Part shown: positions 37,301 through 45,037 of the stretch, in pieces
How the letters are laid out: each line of letters starts with the position of its first letter
Position numbering within the stretch: position 1 is the first letter of the stretch
Source: Jaenimonas drosophilae
Lineage: Eukaryota > Euglenozoa > Kinetoplastea > Trypanosomatida > Trypanosomatidae
Assembly: GCA_030849065.1 (NCBI GenBank)
Contig: JASAON010001646.1
Span: forward strand, 1-64,000
Direction of reading: 5' to 3'
DNA: 64,000 nt
Made by a program: the position numbers and the translations under genes
Notes under the pieces: generated by a model
What the model was told of the DNA's origin: nothing
Databases searched by the model: none
What the model saw: the letters and a program-made list of their open reading frames with translations, nothing else

Positions 37301-38553
37301 TCACGCAGCATTCCGCCGTGGCGGTAAATGCGAGCGAGGCTCAGCCGAATGGCCGCGATCTTCTCCGCCGGTGCCCCTTGCGACTGGAGCAGCAACAACT
37401 GCGCCTTGCCCTGATCCACGGCCTTCTCCACAGCATCACTCCGTGCGTAGAATTGATCCATGTCCTCCAGCACGGCAGAGCGTGAAAGTGGGTAGTAGGC
37501 TGCGTAACCTTGCACGAATTGGTGCAGCGTGAGGCCGGGGTACCTATTCATGGTCTGGCGCGCACATTCGTAGGATTGTGCGGCATCAAAGAAGCGTTGT
37601 TCGCAGCTGTGTGCGTTGGCGAGGAGCACACGCAGAATCACGACGGCGGTTTCACCAAAGTGCAACTCCGTTGGGCCCAACCCATGGGTTGACGACGACG
37701 ATGGAGAGGCATCCGGCGTCAGGCGTTGAGGCTCCATCATTTCCACGCACTCCTCCGTACGCAGCTCGGGATGATGGGCAGCCTTGGCAGATGCCACCGC
37801 GCATGCCTCCTGCGCGAGACGTATGGCCTCCTCAAAGTGGCGCACCGCTGCTTGCGTCTCGAAGCTGATGAGGCAAAACACACCGCAGTGCGTTAGAACA
37901 CGTGTGTAGAGAAGAAGAAAGGCGATGTTGCTGCGATCACCGTCCGACTTGATGGGGTGGGCGTAGCGCTGCTCCATCATCGTGCGGAGCTCCGTGTAGG
38001 CCTCTGCCGTGCCCGCCTCCATCGCCTTGTTGAAGCGCTTCTCAAGACGCTGCACCGTCTTGCTCGACGGCACCTGCGACCACGAATCCATAAACATCTT
38101 GTAGGTGCCAATCGCTGACGTGATGCGCTCCACCACCGCCTGCAGGGCATGATTCCGTGCCGCACTCACAACGGGTGCGGCCTCCTTCGAGGTTGAAGGC
38201 GAGGATGCGTGGTCTTCGGGAATGGCATCCTCCAACGATGCGGCGCAAAGTTCGTCGAGAGACGTTTCGTGATGAAAATTCTGCTCGAGCTGCTGATCGA
38301 TGGCGGCCATGGCACGTGGACGGCGTTTGGCGTCTTTGGAACGCACTGAAACTGCAGACCGGCGCGTCGTGGAGGTGTTGCTGGTGCGTTGATGCATCGG
38401 CGTGTTGGATGAGTGTTGTGGTGCATCGCTGCATCGTACATCGCTCACAGTCGATGAAAACGGTGCCCTTGAGACGAGCACAGCTGAAGTTTGAGGCAGA
38501 GAGCATCTCCACGCTCTCCGCATATACATCATCGTTGCACATGAACGACGCAT
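34390..38553 (-). CDS. Giant TPR-repeat protein, possibly mitochondrial
   Basis: This 1387-residue protein consists mostly of tetratricopeptide-type helical hairpins. Clear units occur near the C-terminus (KLLRRVAELQPNDPAALQQL, SVEMLHKAHVLEPQNAEVV, FEVAMNLDPQHRPTLEKYAQ), and units with a YANYL signature repeat twice at about 1150-1215. The N-terminus (MRRSCATMMYMRRAWRCSLP) is rich in Arg and Ser and lacks early acids, as in mitochondrial targeting sequences. A Thr/Gln/Arg stretch near 620-650 corresponds to a (GTT)n run. It is not recognisably IFT, APC or CTR9 from motifs. The ATG at 38553 is supported by a TTC-rich tract ending in GGCAG at 38601. The role is probably a protein scaffold. Confidence 0.65.
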   Translation of the reverse strand: MRRSCATMMYMRRAWRCSLPQTSAVLVSRAPFSSTVSDVRCSDAPQHSSNTPMHQRTSNTSTTRRSAVSVRSKDAKRRPRAMAAIDQQLEQNFHHETSLDELCAASLEDAIPEDHASSPSTSKEAAPVVSAARNHALQAVVERITSAIGTYKMFMDSWSQVPSSKTVQRLEKRFNKAMEAGTAEAYTELRTMMEQRYAHPIKSDGDRSNIAFLLLYTRVLTHCGVFCLISFETQAAVRHFEEAIRLAQEACAVASAKAAHHPELRTEECVEMMEPQRLTPDASPSSSSTHGLGPTELHFGETAVVILRVLLANAHSCEQRFFDAAQSYECARQTMNRYPGLTLHQFVQGYAAYYPLSRSAVLEDMDQFYARSDAVEKAVDQGKAQLLLLQSQGAPAEKIAAIRLSLARIYRHGGMLREAQDHYEAYLDHLIDTDVEDDQCVMVELGRLLAFDAGNEQVGITYLETASELLLEEADASLPPASARRTAPLAASELRHAMRAAAALADTAATLHRLGTTGKALGLLEQALELLRRARLERMGAWMMMLYADYLSVSLFLDKALLMYNGAMKLLEGPHAMPTMQLSHQQHLVALSPSMVEAHLAQCLHLQVGDYRRAAQHYRHALRGDAATTTTTTTQDAGKKNEEQRGRRRRTTSSSSSGTSLPVVSTLMDPASAHWAYTNYVGCLERLQAWPEAIEAQQALISIEAATKKIGLLPAYLKLSHLLQQSGEMEKQMSLCFFLFFLREEAGAESGPSEHFEVAIHFARCAYQLGHDRMGAVLLHAVQYVVGDYDTSVLLRYASCMSSLSERDKEQVGLVLDCDVSAEAAASIILRAANIIVAMTVTDERRTPSEVEVVSSTEADERLMTSLTVLSRGAFFFHRHGRPKQATQLYELALSFAERPPSEVRAAAYPREVGILLANFATLKATLRSPDALQLYQRAASICDDAEVASVVMDYYVQTDNHVFGVAFIEDHLPDGVEEARTYHMRLANLGTGAAWPTLNNKRRLAVMEHLLLGLGLDPSRLPAGRPPLPSSALENEEEEMSAEDYDVALAVLRPLFLDGVATTYSSESACFACYVMQMKDRHARFLNEMYKIVLRRFPNDTGVLINYAKLCLDVGCSSLARKYYAKAYGLAMGDARRTQCYANYLVYAFGDEQAGCGEVLYRRLIEEDAEDGMCQLHYANYLAAILPSPFKTEHHFERAMALDDESEVVCRLYGYFVWSCASSRLALESDAVKAALFDKAEKLLRRVAELQPNDPAALQQLGTFLGHRRNRFQESVEMLHKAHVLEPQNAEVVQQLCAVLVEECVRLQEEEQQRFRAAAQQGPSGIPFSSALRSLVASAKQSFEVAMNLDPQHRPTLEKYAQFAVSVLKDTALAVELWRRLQQLPS

Positions 38554-38982
38554 TGCTGCTGTTGTATGTTGTTGAAGTGTGTATCACAAACGTAGGGTAT
38601 CTGCCGGTGAAAACGAAGAAGAAGGTGAATCTGTTGTTGTTGTTGTTATTTCTTTTTGTTTTTTGTGTGCTTGATAGTTTTTTTTCCTTGATTTGTTGGT
38701 GAAGGTGAAGTGAGAATAGAGGCCTACTGTGAAAACAGTATCAAAAGAGTGCCTACCCATTTAAAAACATTGTACGTGCAACACAACACAACACAAGAAG
38801 AAGAAACAGTGAAATGTGAATGCATCCTTCTGGAAAGTTGTGGCTTGATACAAAATCCAAACAGTTGTTGTATAATCATCACGATTGGTATGTGGAGGCG
38901 TTGATACCGCACTCACTGACACATTACTTGTGTCTCTCATCGCGATGCAATCTATCGTCGAGCACTGGCCGCGCCATCATCA
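38554..38982. other. Intergenic region
   Basis: The gap contains the splice tract of the TPR gene (38601-38629), followed by T-rich and (GTT)n sequence near 38632-38700. No gene is visible. Confidence 0.5.
38601..38629 (-). promoter_or_regulatory. Trans-splice acceptor of the TPR gene
   Basis: The minus strand reads TTCACCTTCTTCTTCG then TTTTCACCGGCAG, ending at 38601, 47 nt before the ATG at 38553. Confidence 0.65.
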
Positions 38983-39528
38983 TCATTGGCTCTTCTTGAT
39001 GGTCGTTGCAGGGCGAGCCACGGTGGCCTTGCCCGTGAGCACCACAAAGCACTGATGGATAATCACCGCCGGCGCCGTCAGCCACAAGCTGGATGGCAGG
39101 ACGAACATCGTGATGGTATCTTCCAGGCTGTTGTGAGACGTATACTTGCCGCCCTCCACGATATCCATGGCGAAGTACATCACCGTCTTGTAGAAGGTCA
39201 TTGTGGCAACAAGAATCGCGAGTTGGTTGGCGGCACGACCAAGACGGAACATGGAGAGCACCACACACATAAGGCCAAGAATCACCTCCACAATATTCAA
39301 GTAGCTCTGCACGACGACGAAGGCATCGTCATTGGGGGCGTAGCGATGATCAAAGTCTGCGTAGGTGGTCCAAAAGGAAAATGGCATGACGTCATGCAGC
39401 GGATGTGTCGGATCAGCATCGTCTGGAGATGCACGGTTCAAGACGAAGATGGCATCGATACAGACAATGGGTGTAACAAAGAGAAACCAGCACGTGGCGA
39501 GAAACGGAAGTGATTGAGATGGGGCCAT
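38983..39528 (-). CDS. EXPERA-domain membrane protein (EBP/TMEM97-like)
   Basis: This 181-residue protein has four hydrophobic segments and resembles the EXPERA domain shared by emopamil-binding protein (sterol delta8-delta7 isomerase), TM6SF and TMEM97. Alignable features are a Y-x(3)-D-x-RY-x(3)-D-x-FVV-like stretch (here YADFDHRYAPNDDAFVV), then YKTVMYFAMDIVEGGKYTSH matching the isomerase YGDVLYF-x-TE-x(2)-EG region, and SSLWLTAPAVIIH with the conserved Trp. The catalytic His and Glu of the isomerase H-x(3)-E motif are not conserved in the CIDAIF segment, and the second Glu is Asp. True isomerase activity is therefore doubtful. The ATG at 39528 is 36 nt after a possible AG; the longer frame upstream is probably 5' flank. 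Confidence 0.65.
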   Translation of the reverse strand: MAPSQSLPFLATCWFLFVTPIVCIDAIFVLNRASPDDADPTHPLHDVMPFSFWTTYADFDHRYAPNDDAFVVVQSYLNIVEVILGLMCVVLSMFRLGRAANQLAILVATMTFYKTVMYFAMDIVEGGKYTSHNSLEDTITMFVLPSSLWLTAPAVIIHQCFVVLTGKATVARPATTIKKSQ

Positions 39529-39799
39529 GGTAGAAGCAGCACACGTACAAATAAATGGGTCGCTTCTCGTATGTGATTCAATGAATGTATGTATGTTGGT
39601 CGTGAGACTATGCTGGAGTACGTGGCAGATTTGCAAAGAAGAGAAAAGAAGATTGTCATGGAGGGCGGGTGATGATGTTTCCATAGGCATCCGCAACCAC
39701 ACTGGAGCAACAACATCCTCATAGTGCCACAAAAAAAAAAAAAATGTTGATGTGAGGAGTGCGCACGCATTCACGCATGCATCTCAATGACGGCAGCCC

Positions 39800-41260
39800 T
39801 TACACTTGGTGGAGCACCGCCGTTTGGTCTGGCGCAGTCTTCTTGCCGCTGCGCGATGCAGATTTCTTGGCACGTGTTTTGCTGCTCTTCTTGCGTCGTG
39901 CTGATTTGGCCCTCGTCTTCGTCTTCTTCGCCGACTTCGCCACCTCCGCACCGTCCACCAACTCACTGAAGTCGAGGCCATCATCATCCGCATCCGCCTC
40001 CTTCGGTGTTGTTGTTGTTGTTGTTTCAGGTGCGTCTTCCTCCACTGGCTGGGCAACGGGCTGTTGCGTGTTGGTTGCTGCGGGAGCAGGATCAGCTGGG
40101 GAATCAACGGCAACCTCCACTTCTATAACTTCCTCCACTTCTTCCACGACCTCCTCCATCACCATCTCATCCATCTTCTTCTCTGTTGGCTCCATCACGT
40201 GTTGTGCCACAGAAGCAGCAGCCACAGGTTTAGAAGGCGGCACAGATGCAGCAGCATCAGCAGATGATGGTGTTGGTGCTGCGGTCTTCTCCACGTCGTG
40301 CACCTCCGCCAGCAGCTCCACATCATCATCCTCAAACACATCATCCATCGTTGGCACATCATTCAACGCAGTGTGCCCCATGGAGGAGAGTACATCTTGA
40401 CTTCGATATTGCGATGCTCGTTGCTGTGTTGGTTGTTGGGATACTGAAGGAGCCGCCTCGCTCTTCGTCTTCTTCTTCTTCGTGTTGTTGTCGTTGCTGA
40501 AGGTGGTGGTGATGCTTGTGGAGGATGCATTCATGCCATGACGGTAGCGCGACCTGCCCGCATTGAAGTGGTGAGCAACACCAAACAAGTTGGCCATGAC
40601 CGCCTCCAAGTGTTGTGTCAGTAAGACAATATCCGCATCCTCCAACTCCGCCGATACGTTGCATCGTTGGTTCGTGTAGATGAGCTCGCCTTCATTTGTT
40701 GCCGATGGCACCTTGATGCTGAAACTACCACGCAAGACGCACTGTGACGGTGCGCGTGAGCCCTGTGCCACCGCAGTCAGCGTCAATGACGCATGCTCAC
40801 GCACAATCTTCGTCTCTCCTGTTCGGCCGAGGAGTACAGTGAGGATCTGCGCAACGTTGTAGGGGCGCAGAAACAGGCGCCCCATCACGGGCAGTTTCGA
40901 TGCCGATTGTGGCTGATGAAGTTGGCCTTGTGGCTGAGGAGGATCTTGCTCATCGCCAGCAACATTTTGCATGGATTCATCGTGCATCACGGCTGGGCGC
41001 ACAGACACCACCAAATGCGTTGGGCGGCTGCTTTGATATTGCCACTTCAGAGCTGCCTCTGTCGGTGCTTCAGACGACGACGATGACGTTGTTGTGGTGG
41101 TTGGCCTTTCGGCTTGTGGAAGTGCCAACTGAATATCCGTCAGCATCTCACGAAGTAGCACCATGCGCATCGATGCTCCACGAGAGAGAGCTGTGGCAGA
41201 CATGGTGGAGGTACACCGCCACAACAACGGTGTCATGGCACTGCAACCACGGCGCAGCAT
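39800..41260 (-). CDS. MRP2 (gBP25)-like mitochondrial RNA-binding protein with long tail
   Basis: This 486-residue protein starts with a presequence (MLRRGCSAMTPLLWRCTSTM) and has one folded region at about 70-245. Its pattern matches the Whirly-like fold of the kinetoplastid guide-RNA-binding proteins MRP1/MRP2. A first strand set is followed by RLFLRPYNVAQILTVLLG, then strands ASLTLTAVA and VLRGSFSIKV, and a closing helix LLTQHLEAVMANLFGVAHHF equivalent to the LEQFLQSALTESFGFRQH helix of the nearby MRP1. In other kinetoplastids MRP1 and MRP2 form a heterotetramer that anneals guide RNA to mRNA. The remaining 240 residues are unusual: a disordered, strongly acidic part (EEVVEEVEEVIEVEV, about 370-385) and a Lys/Arg-rich, histone-H1-like end (about 455-480). 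Assignment to MRP2 is by inference from MRP1 linkage and fold. Confidence 0.6.
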   Translation of the reverse strand: MLRRGCSAMTPLLWRCTSTMSATALSRGASMRMVLLREMLTDIQLALPQAERPTTTTTSSSSSEAPTEAALKWQYQSSRPTHLVVSVRPAVMHDESMQNVAGDEQDPPQPQGQLHQPQSASKLPVMGRLFLRPYNVAQILTVLLGRTGETKIVREHASLTLTAVAQGSRAPSQCVLRGSFSIKVPSATNEGELIYTNQRCNVSAELEDADIVLLTQHLEAVMANLFGVAHHFNAGRSRYRHGMNASSTSITTTFSNDNNTKKKKTKSEAAPSVSQQPTQQRASQYRSQDVLSSMGHTALNDVPTMDDVFEDDDVELLAEVHDVEKTAAPTPSSADAAASVPPSKPVAAASVAQHVMEPTEKKMDEMVMEEVVEEVEEVIEVEVAVDSPADPAPAATNTQQPVAQPVEEDAPETTTTTTPKEADADDDGLDFSELVDGAEVAKSAKKTKTRAKSARRKKSSKTRAKKSASRSGKKTAPDQTAVLHQV

Positions 41261-41552
41261 GTGTTAACGTCGTGTGTAAAGAGTGTGTGAGGTGCTTTGG
41301 TGTGATTGCACGAAGAGATGGATTCGTGCGTATAGCTACTGGCAAACAATGAAGAACACACAAGAATAGGCACAGAGATGTTGTTGATGAAAACAGCCGT
41401 GATGAAACAATCAGCCAATGACTGCTGCTGGTGAGAGCACAAGGCCCAAGCACGTGTTCCTCTTATGTGGGTAGTTGTGATGAGATCTGGCGCAAAGACA
41501 CGCGCACATATCGCGGCACCCAATCATGTTGGACGTATGATGGTCTGGCGTG

Positions 41553-42839
41553 CTACACACGTCGCTCCGGGTGCGTGGAAGACATCTCGACTGGATCAAC
41601 GCGATGCGCCGATGAGCCAGAGCCCGACTCTCGCCGCATGACCTCCATGATCTCACGCGTTGTATCACCAACCTTCAAGTCAAAGAACTTGATGGTGTGC
41701 AGTTGGTTATTCAGCACCACGGCCTCCCTCCACTCCTCTCTGCCCAGCTCATGATAGCGCTCATGAATGAGTGCATCCATGAGCTGGCGCCATCGGCGAC
41801 GCTCGCGGATCGCATCAACGCGGCCCATCGTTTCAAGTGAGAGGCTCGGCACCTGTAGTATTCCCTTTGCATGATCATGATAGGCACGTAGGAGTGGTGC
41901 CGCTTCAGTCACATCATCTTCATCACGTGATGAGGTTGTGTGCGTCGTCGTCTTGATGCCATCCTCATCCCTTGGGAGAAGAGGTGTGTGTGTGGTGAGT
42001 GGTGTTGATGGCAATGGTGATGAAGGCGTCGCGCTGCTCGTTGGCAACAAATCAGGAATGGAATCGAGAAGTGCATCGGTGGCTGCATCACCACTCGTGG
42101 TGCCACGCACGTCTGCCACGTTCAATGATGATGGTTGTGCCTTGAGCCACTCTGCGTCGGCCTTCATCTCACTCATCCACCGTGAATCCTCCTCCAGTGA
42201 TTCCAAGTCGAGACGCAGAAATTGGCGGAAGTACGTCTCTCGTGCCGCTGCCGTGGAGCAGCCATGCACCACAGCGCATGCCTCCATGAGTGAGAAGAGC
42301 ACGTGTCCAGCTGGATGTTCCGCCGCCACTTCAGCCGATGATGCCTCCTCCCCACCTCTCACACGATCAAAGAAGCGTTGAAAGCGGTCGCAGTAGGCCA
42401 AACGTTCCTCGTTGAAGAGAAAGCGCGCGCTCGCCACATCCCGCGCCTCTGGATCTAGGTCGGTGTGCAAATGTACGCGGTCAGACGTCTCTCCTGCCAT
42501 TCCCACCGCCACACCGCGGCGCTCGCGATTCATGGAGGTTGCAAGCTGTTCCCGCGCACGGCGAAGCTCCAAATCGCTGTAGGCCATGGCAGAAATGTTG
42601 TGCGACATGGCACTTCGACCACGTTTGGAGAGGAACTCCCGATGAATGATCATGTTGTTGCCAAAATCCTCTTCGTACTCCACCGTCTGTTCCGGCGGCA
42701 TGGGGCGATACGCAATCTGCAGCGCCTCTTGCGCCGTTACGCCGTGATTTGGTGCCGCACCGCCGCTGCTCGCGTTGGGGCTCCACGCCTTTTGGCCAAA
42801 CTTAGCGCGAGCGATGCATCGCGAGCTTCGTTGAAGCAT
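41553..42839 (-). CDS. Hypothetical mitochondrial protein, 428 aa
   Basis: I do not recognise this protein. It begins with a likely mitochondrial presequence (MLQRSSRCIARAKFGQKAWS). Residues 60-210 are polar and helical with many Arg/Glu pairs. A Ser/Thr/Pro-rich, low-complexity segment covers about 230-300, and the C-terminal 110 residues are helical and basic (RRRWRQLMDALIHERYHELG). Its position between the two MRP genes and its presequence suggest the mitochondrion, but neighbours in such clusters need not share function. The ATG at 42839 is 21 nt after TTGCAG, which ends a clear pyrimidine tract. Confidence 0.65.
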   Translation of the reverse strand: MLQRSSRCIARAKFGQKAWSPNASSGGAAPNHGVTAQEALQIAYRPMPPEQTVEYEEDFGNNMIIHREFLSKRGRSAMSHNISAMAYSDLELRRAREQLATSMNRERRGVAVGMAGETSDRVHLHTDLDPEARDVASARFLFNEERLAYCDRFQRFFDRVRGGEEASSAEVAAEHPAGHVLFSLMEACAVVHGCSTAAARETYFRQFLRLDLESLEEDSRWMSEMKADAEWLKAQPSSLNVADVRGTTSGDAATDALLDSIPDLLPTSSATPSSPLPSTPLTTHTPLLPRDEDGIKTTTHTTSSRDEDDVTEAAPLLRAYHDHAKGILQVPSLSLETMGRVDAIRERRRWRQLMDALIHERYHELGREEWREAVVLNNQLHTIKFFDLKVGDTTREIMEVMRRESGSGSSAHRVDPVEMSSTHPERRV

Positions 42840-42860
42840 CCCGAATACAAGAAACAACCC

Positions 42861-42894
42861 CTGCAACCGTACAAGAGAGGGAAGAAGAAAAGAG
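42861..42894 (-). promoter_or_regulatory. Trans-splice acceptor of the 428-aa mitochondrial protein gene
   Basis: The minus strand reads TTTTCTTCTTCCCTCTC, then TTGTACGGTTGCAG ending at 42861. This places the 5' end of the mRNA 21 nt before the ATG and excludes the longer frame. Confidence 0.7.
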
Positions 42895-43106
42895 TTGGAT
42901 GGATAGTGGTCGTGAGAATCATGTGTAGAGCTCACAACAGGCAGCAGCAGCATCTTCACATCAGCATTCTTTGTGTTATACCCACTTGCTGGCACAACGA
43001 ATCACCATCATCAACTCTGCCAGATGTGCAAGGAGTCCGATGTCTGTCATGCAGCTCTATCCTCACGAGCTCATCTAACGCGTATGGATGAGAGGGGTAT
43101 CTGCCC

Positions 43107-43841
43107 TCATTCCACAGCACGTTCAGTGTTGCGACGGTTGTTGTTGTAGTTGTTGTTATTGTTGTTGTTGTTGTTCCTACGTCGCTGTCCTCGGTTGTTG
43201 TTGTTGTTGTTGTTGTTGCTACGGCTGTTGTCAAGGAACTCCTGGTGCTGACGGAAGCCAAAGCTCTCGGTCAGCGCAGATTGCAAGAATTGCTCCAGCA
43301 TCACTGCGAAGTGGCCGTCAAAGGTCAGCGACCACTTTTCCTTCGTCTCCGCACTGGTGCCAGCGCGACGTACGTTGCCGCCAAGAAGGTAGCCCGTGGC
43401 AGACTTGGAGAAGGTGAGATCAAAGGCACGGTTTTCCATGTGGTGAGATTCAATCCGCCCCAACACCACTCCCACGAAGGCGGCGAGGTCCATGTGGCGG
43501 AGACGAATAGAAACACGTCGCTCACGATCAAACTGCGGAGATTGATCATTAGGGTCCGTCTTGCGTGCACCGAGCTGCGGGAACTGAGAGACGAGGAGCT
43601 GCTTCCCATCCACCGCCACACGTGTCATGGAGCCTTCGGCGGGTTGATCGCGTACATCGTGCATTTCAAAGCGTGGCAACGCCCAAGTTGCAACAAAGCG
43701 CTGGCGGCGGTCATTGGGGGCACCAGCAGAGGATGATGATGGCGAGGACTGTTGGCGGAATGCGTAGAGCATCGAGGATGCTGCACCAGACATCGCAGCC
43801 GATGACTGGCGCATCACGTTGGGGAGGTATGAACGAAGCAT
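43107..43841 (-). CDS. MRP1: Mitochondrial guide-RNA-binding protein MRP1 (gBP21)
   Basis: This 244-residue protein is a clear MRP1/gBP21 homologue, a Whirly-fold RNA annealing factor of kinetoplastid mitochondria that binds guide RNAs and helps U-insertion/deletion editing. The folded domain (about 45-195) carries the characteristic blocks LPRFEMHDVRDQPAEG, MTRVAVDGKQLLVSQFPQLG, DPNDQSPQFD, RRVSIRLRHMDLA, EKWSLTFDGHFAVMLEQFL and ALTESFGFRQH, all in family order. A short presequence precedes it. The C-terminal 45 residues are almost entirely Asn with Arg, encoded by two (GTT)n tracts at about 43136-43173 and 43195-43219; this tail is longer and more Asn-rich than I would expect. The ATG at 43841 is 22 nt after ACACAG. 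Confidence 0.92.
   Translation of the reverse strand: MLRSYLPNVMRQSSAAMSGAASSMLYAFRQQSSPSSSSAGAPNDRRQRFVATWALPRFEMHDVRDQPAEGSMTRVAVDGKQLLVSQFPQLGARKTDPNDQSPQFDRERRVSIRLRHMDLAAFVGVVLGRIESHHMENRAFDLTFSKSATGYLLGGNVRRAGTSAETKEKWSLTFDGHFAVMLEQFLQSALTESFGFRQHQEFLDNSRSNNNNNNNNRGQRRRNNNNNNNNNYNNNRRNTERAVE
43136..43219. repeat. Two (GTT)n tracts coding the MRP1 Asn-rich tail
   Basis: Two GTT-rich runs separated by a short unique segment encode poly-Asn on the minus strand, with Arg codons between them. Confidence 0.85.
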
Positions 43842-44131
43842 CGTTACCGTTGAAGAGGTTGTTCTGTGTAGAATGAGCCACTTTGCTAGTGGGTGAGAGG
43901 CTATCTCAAACAAGAAGAAGGTTGGGTGGAGTATCATGATTGCCTGACAGACACATAACATGAATGCTCGGTTCATTGGCAGGAGTGCACGCAAGCATCA
44001 TTGTGATGATTTTATGTATTTTTTTGGTGTGGCATAGCATCACCACAAGTTAATCTCATTCTTATTGTTAGTCGCGAAGAAACACCAACACGAACAAATC
44101 AGCAGGAGTGAAGATGGCGTACATGGCATCC

Positions 44132-44698
44132 CTACATGACAATATTCCATCCGTTGGACTTCTTGTAGCCCTTCTTTCGTGAGGGCGGTGGAGGTGCTGC
44201 CACAACCTCTTCTTCATTCTCGTCGTAGCCCTCATCCTCCATCTCTCCACCCTCCACGTCATCGGCACCGTCGTCGGCAAAGGCATCTCCGCCATTGACG
44301 GAGTGCGCCACCGGGTTCAGACGTCTAAAGTTTTCCAGGGATTGGGTGTAGAGCTCCACCTGTGAAAAATCCCCAGCACAGCAGCGGCAGTACATGTCGT
44401 GGAGTGCATCTGCGACCTCCTTCATGCTATCATCATCCACCAACACCGAACGAGCAGAGTTGAAGAAGTCCTCGAAGAAGATCTCCAGTTCATCGGAGTA
44501 CACTTCCCCATCCTTCAGGAACCACTGCACCAAATGATCAAAGAGGCTTGGGAGTGCGTTGGGGTCGCAGTGGGCACCAACAAGGAGCAGCGCCGTCCAC
44601 TGATTCAGCACCGCACGCATGCCCGTCACAAAGGGAGCAAACTGCTCCTCCGTGGCACGGCATGGCGGTCGCACAAGTGTCTGAGGATCTACAAACAT
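44132..44698 (-). CDS. TSR2: TSR2-like pre-rRNA processing factor / eS26 chaperone
   Basis: This 188-residue protein resembles TSR2, which escorts ribosomal protein eS26 and is needed for 20S pre-rRNA processing. The conserved part (about 20-120) shows FVTGMRAVLNQWTALLL, an acidic helix DELEIFFEDFFNSARSVLVD with the typical ED-x-S spacing (DDDSMKEVADALHDMY), and GDFSQVELY. The C-terminus is strongly acidic and then Pro/Lys-rich, as in other family members. Length is normal. The ATG at 44698 follows a T-rich tract with several AG candidates; a 47-codon upstream extension would encode a spurious hydrophobic leader and is not favoured. Confidence 0.75.
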   Translation of the reverse strand: MFVDPQTLVRPPCRATEEQFAPFVTGMRAVLNQWTALLLVGAHCDPNALPSLFDHLVQWFLKDGEVYSDELEIFFEDFFNSARSVLVDDDSMKEVADALHDMYCRCCAGDFSQVELYTQSLENFRRLNPVAHSVNGGDAFADDGADDVEGGEMEDEGYDENEEEVVAAPPPPSRKKGYKKSNGWNIVM

Positions 44699-45037
44699 TG
44701 GAACTCGTCCTTGAGCTACGGTTGCACTCACTACACCTACCACACACAACAAGAAGTGGAAACAAAAAAAAAGACCATTCAAGCAGACACAGACATCGTC
44801 TGTACAGATGAAACACCAACACAGCTCGTCAGCCGGCATGGGTCGTAGATTATTGTGAGCAGGAAGTCATGGTTGCCCACATATTCTGTGGTTTTGAGGA
44901 TACGTTGGATAGTGAGTCTGTAGAGTAGTAGTAGTAGAGTGTGTGCCATATACAAAGAGACACGGCGCACATCTCCGCACACATTCAGGTGTACAGCAAT
45001 CACCGTACACCATCATGTACGTCTGTAAGTTGGGAAG
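44699..45037. other. Intergenic region
   Basis: The gap contains the T-rich splice tract of TSR2 (about 44740-44775) and a GTA/TAG-rich stretch near 44925. No gene is seen. Confidence 0.5.

Noticed and set aside
36622..37485. 287-codon plus-strand frame
   Set aside because: It is exactly antisense to the TPR gene, whose minus-strand frame is far longer and has repeat structure. The plus frame is a codon-bias shadow.
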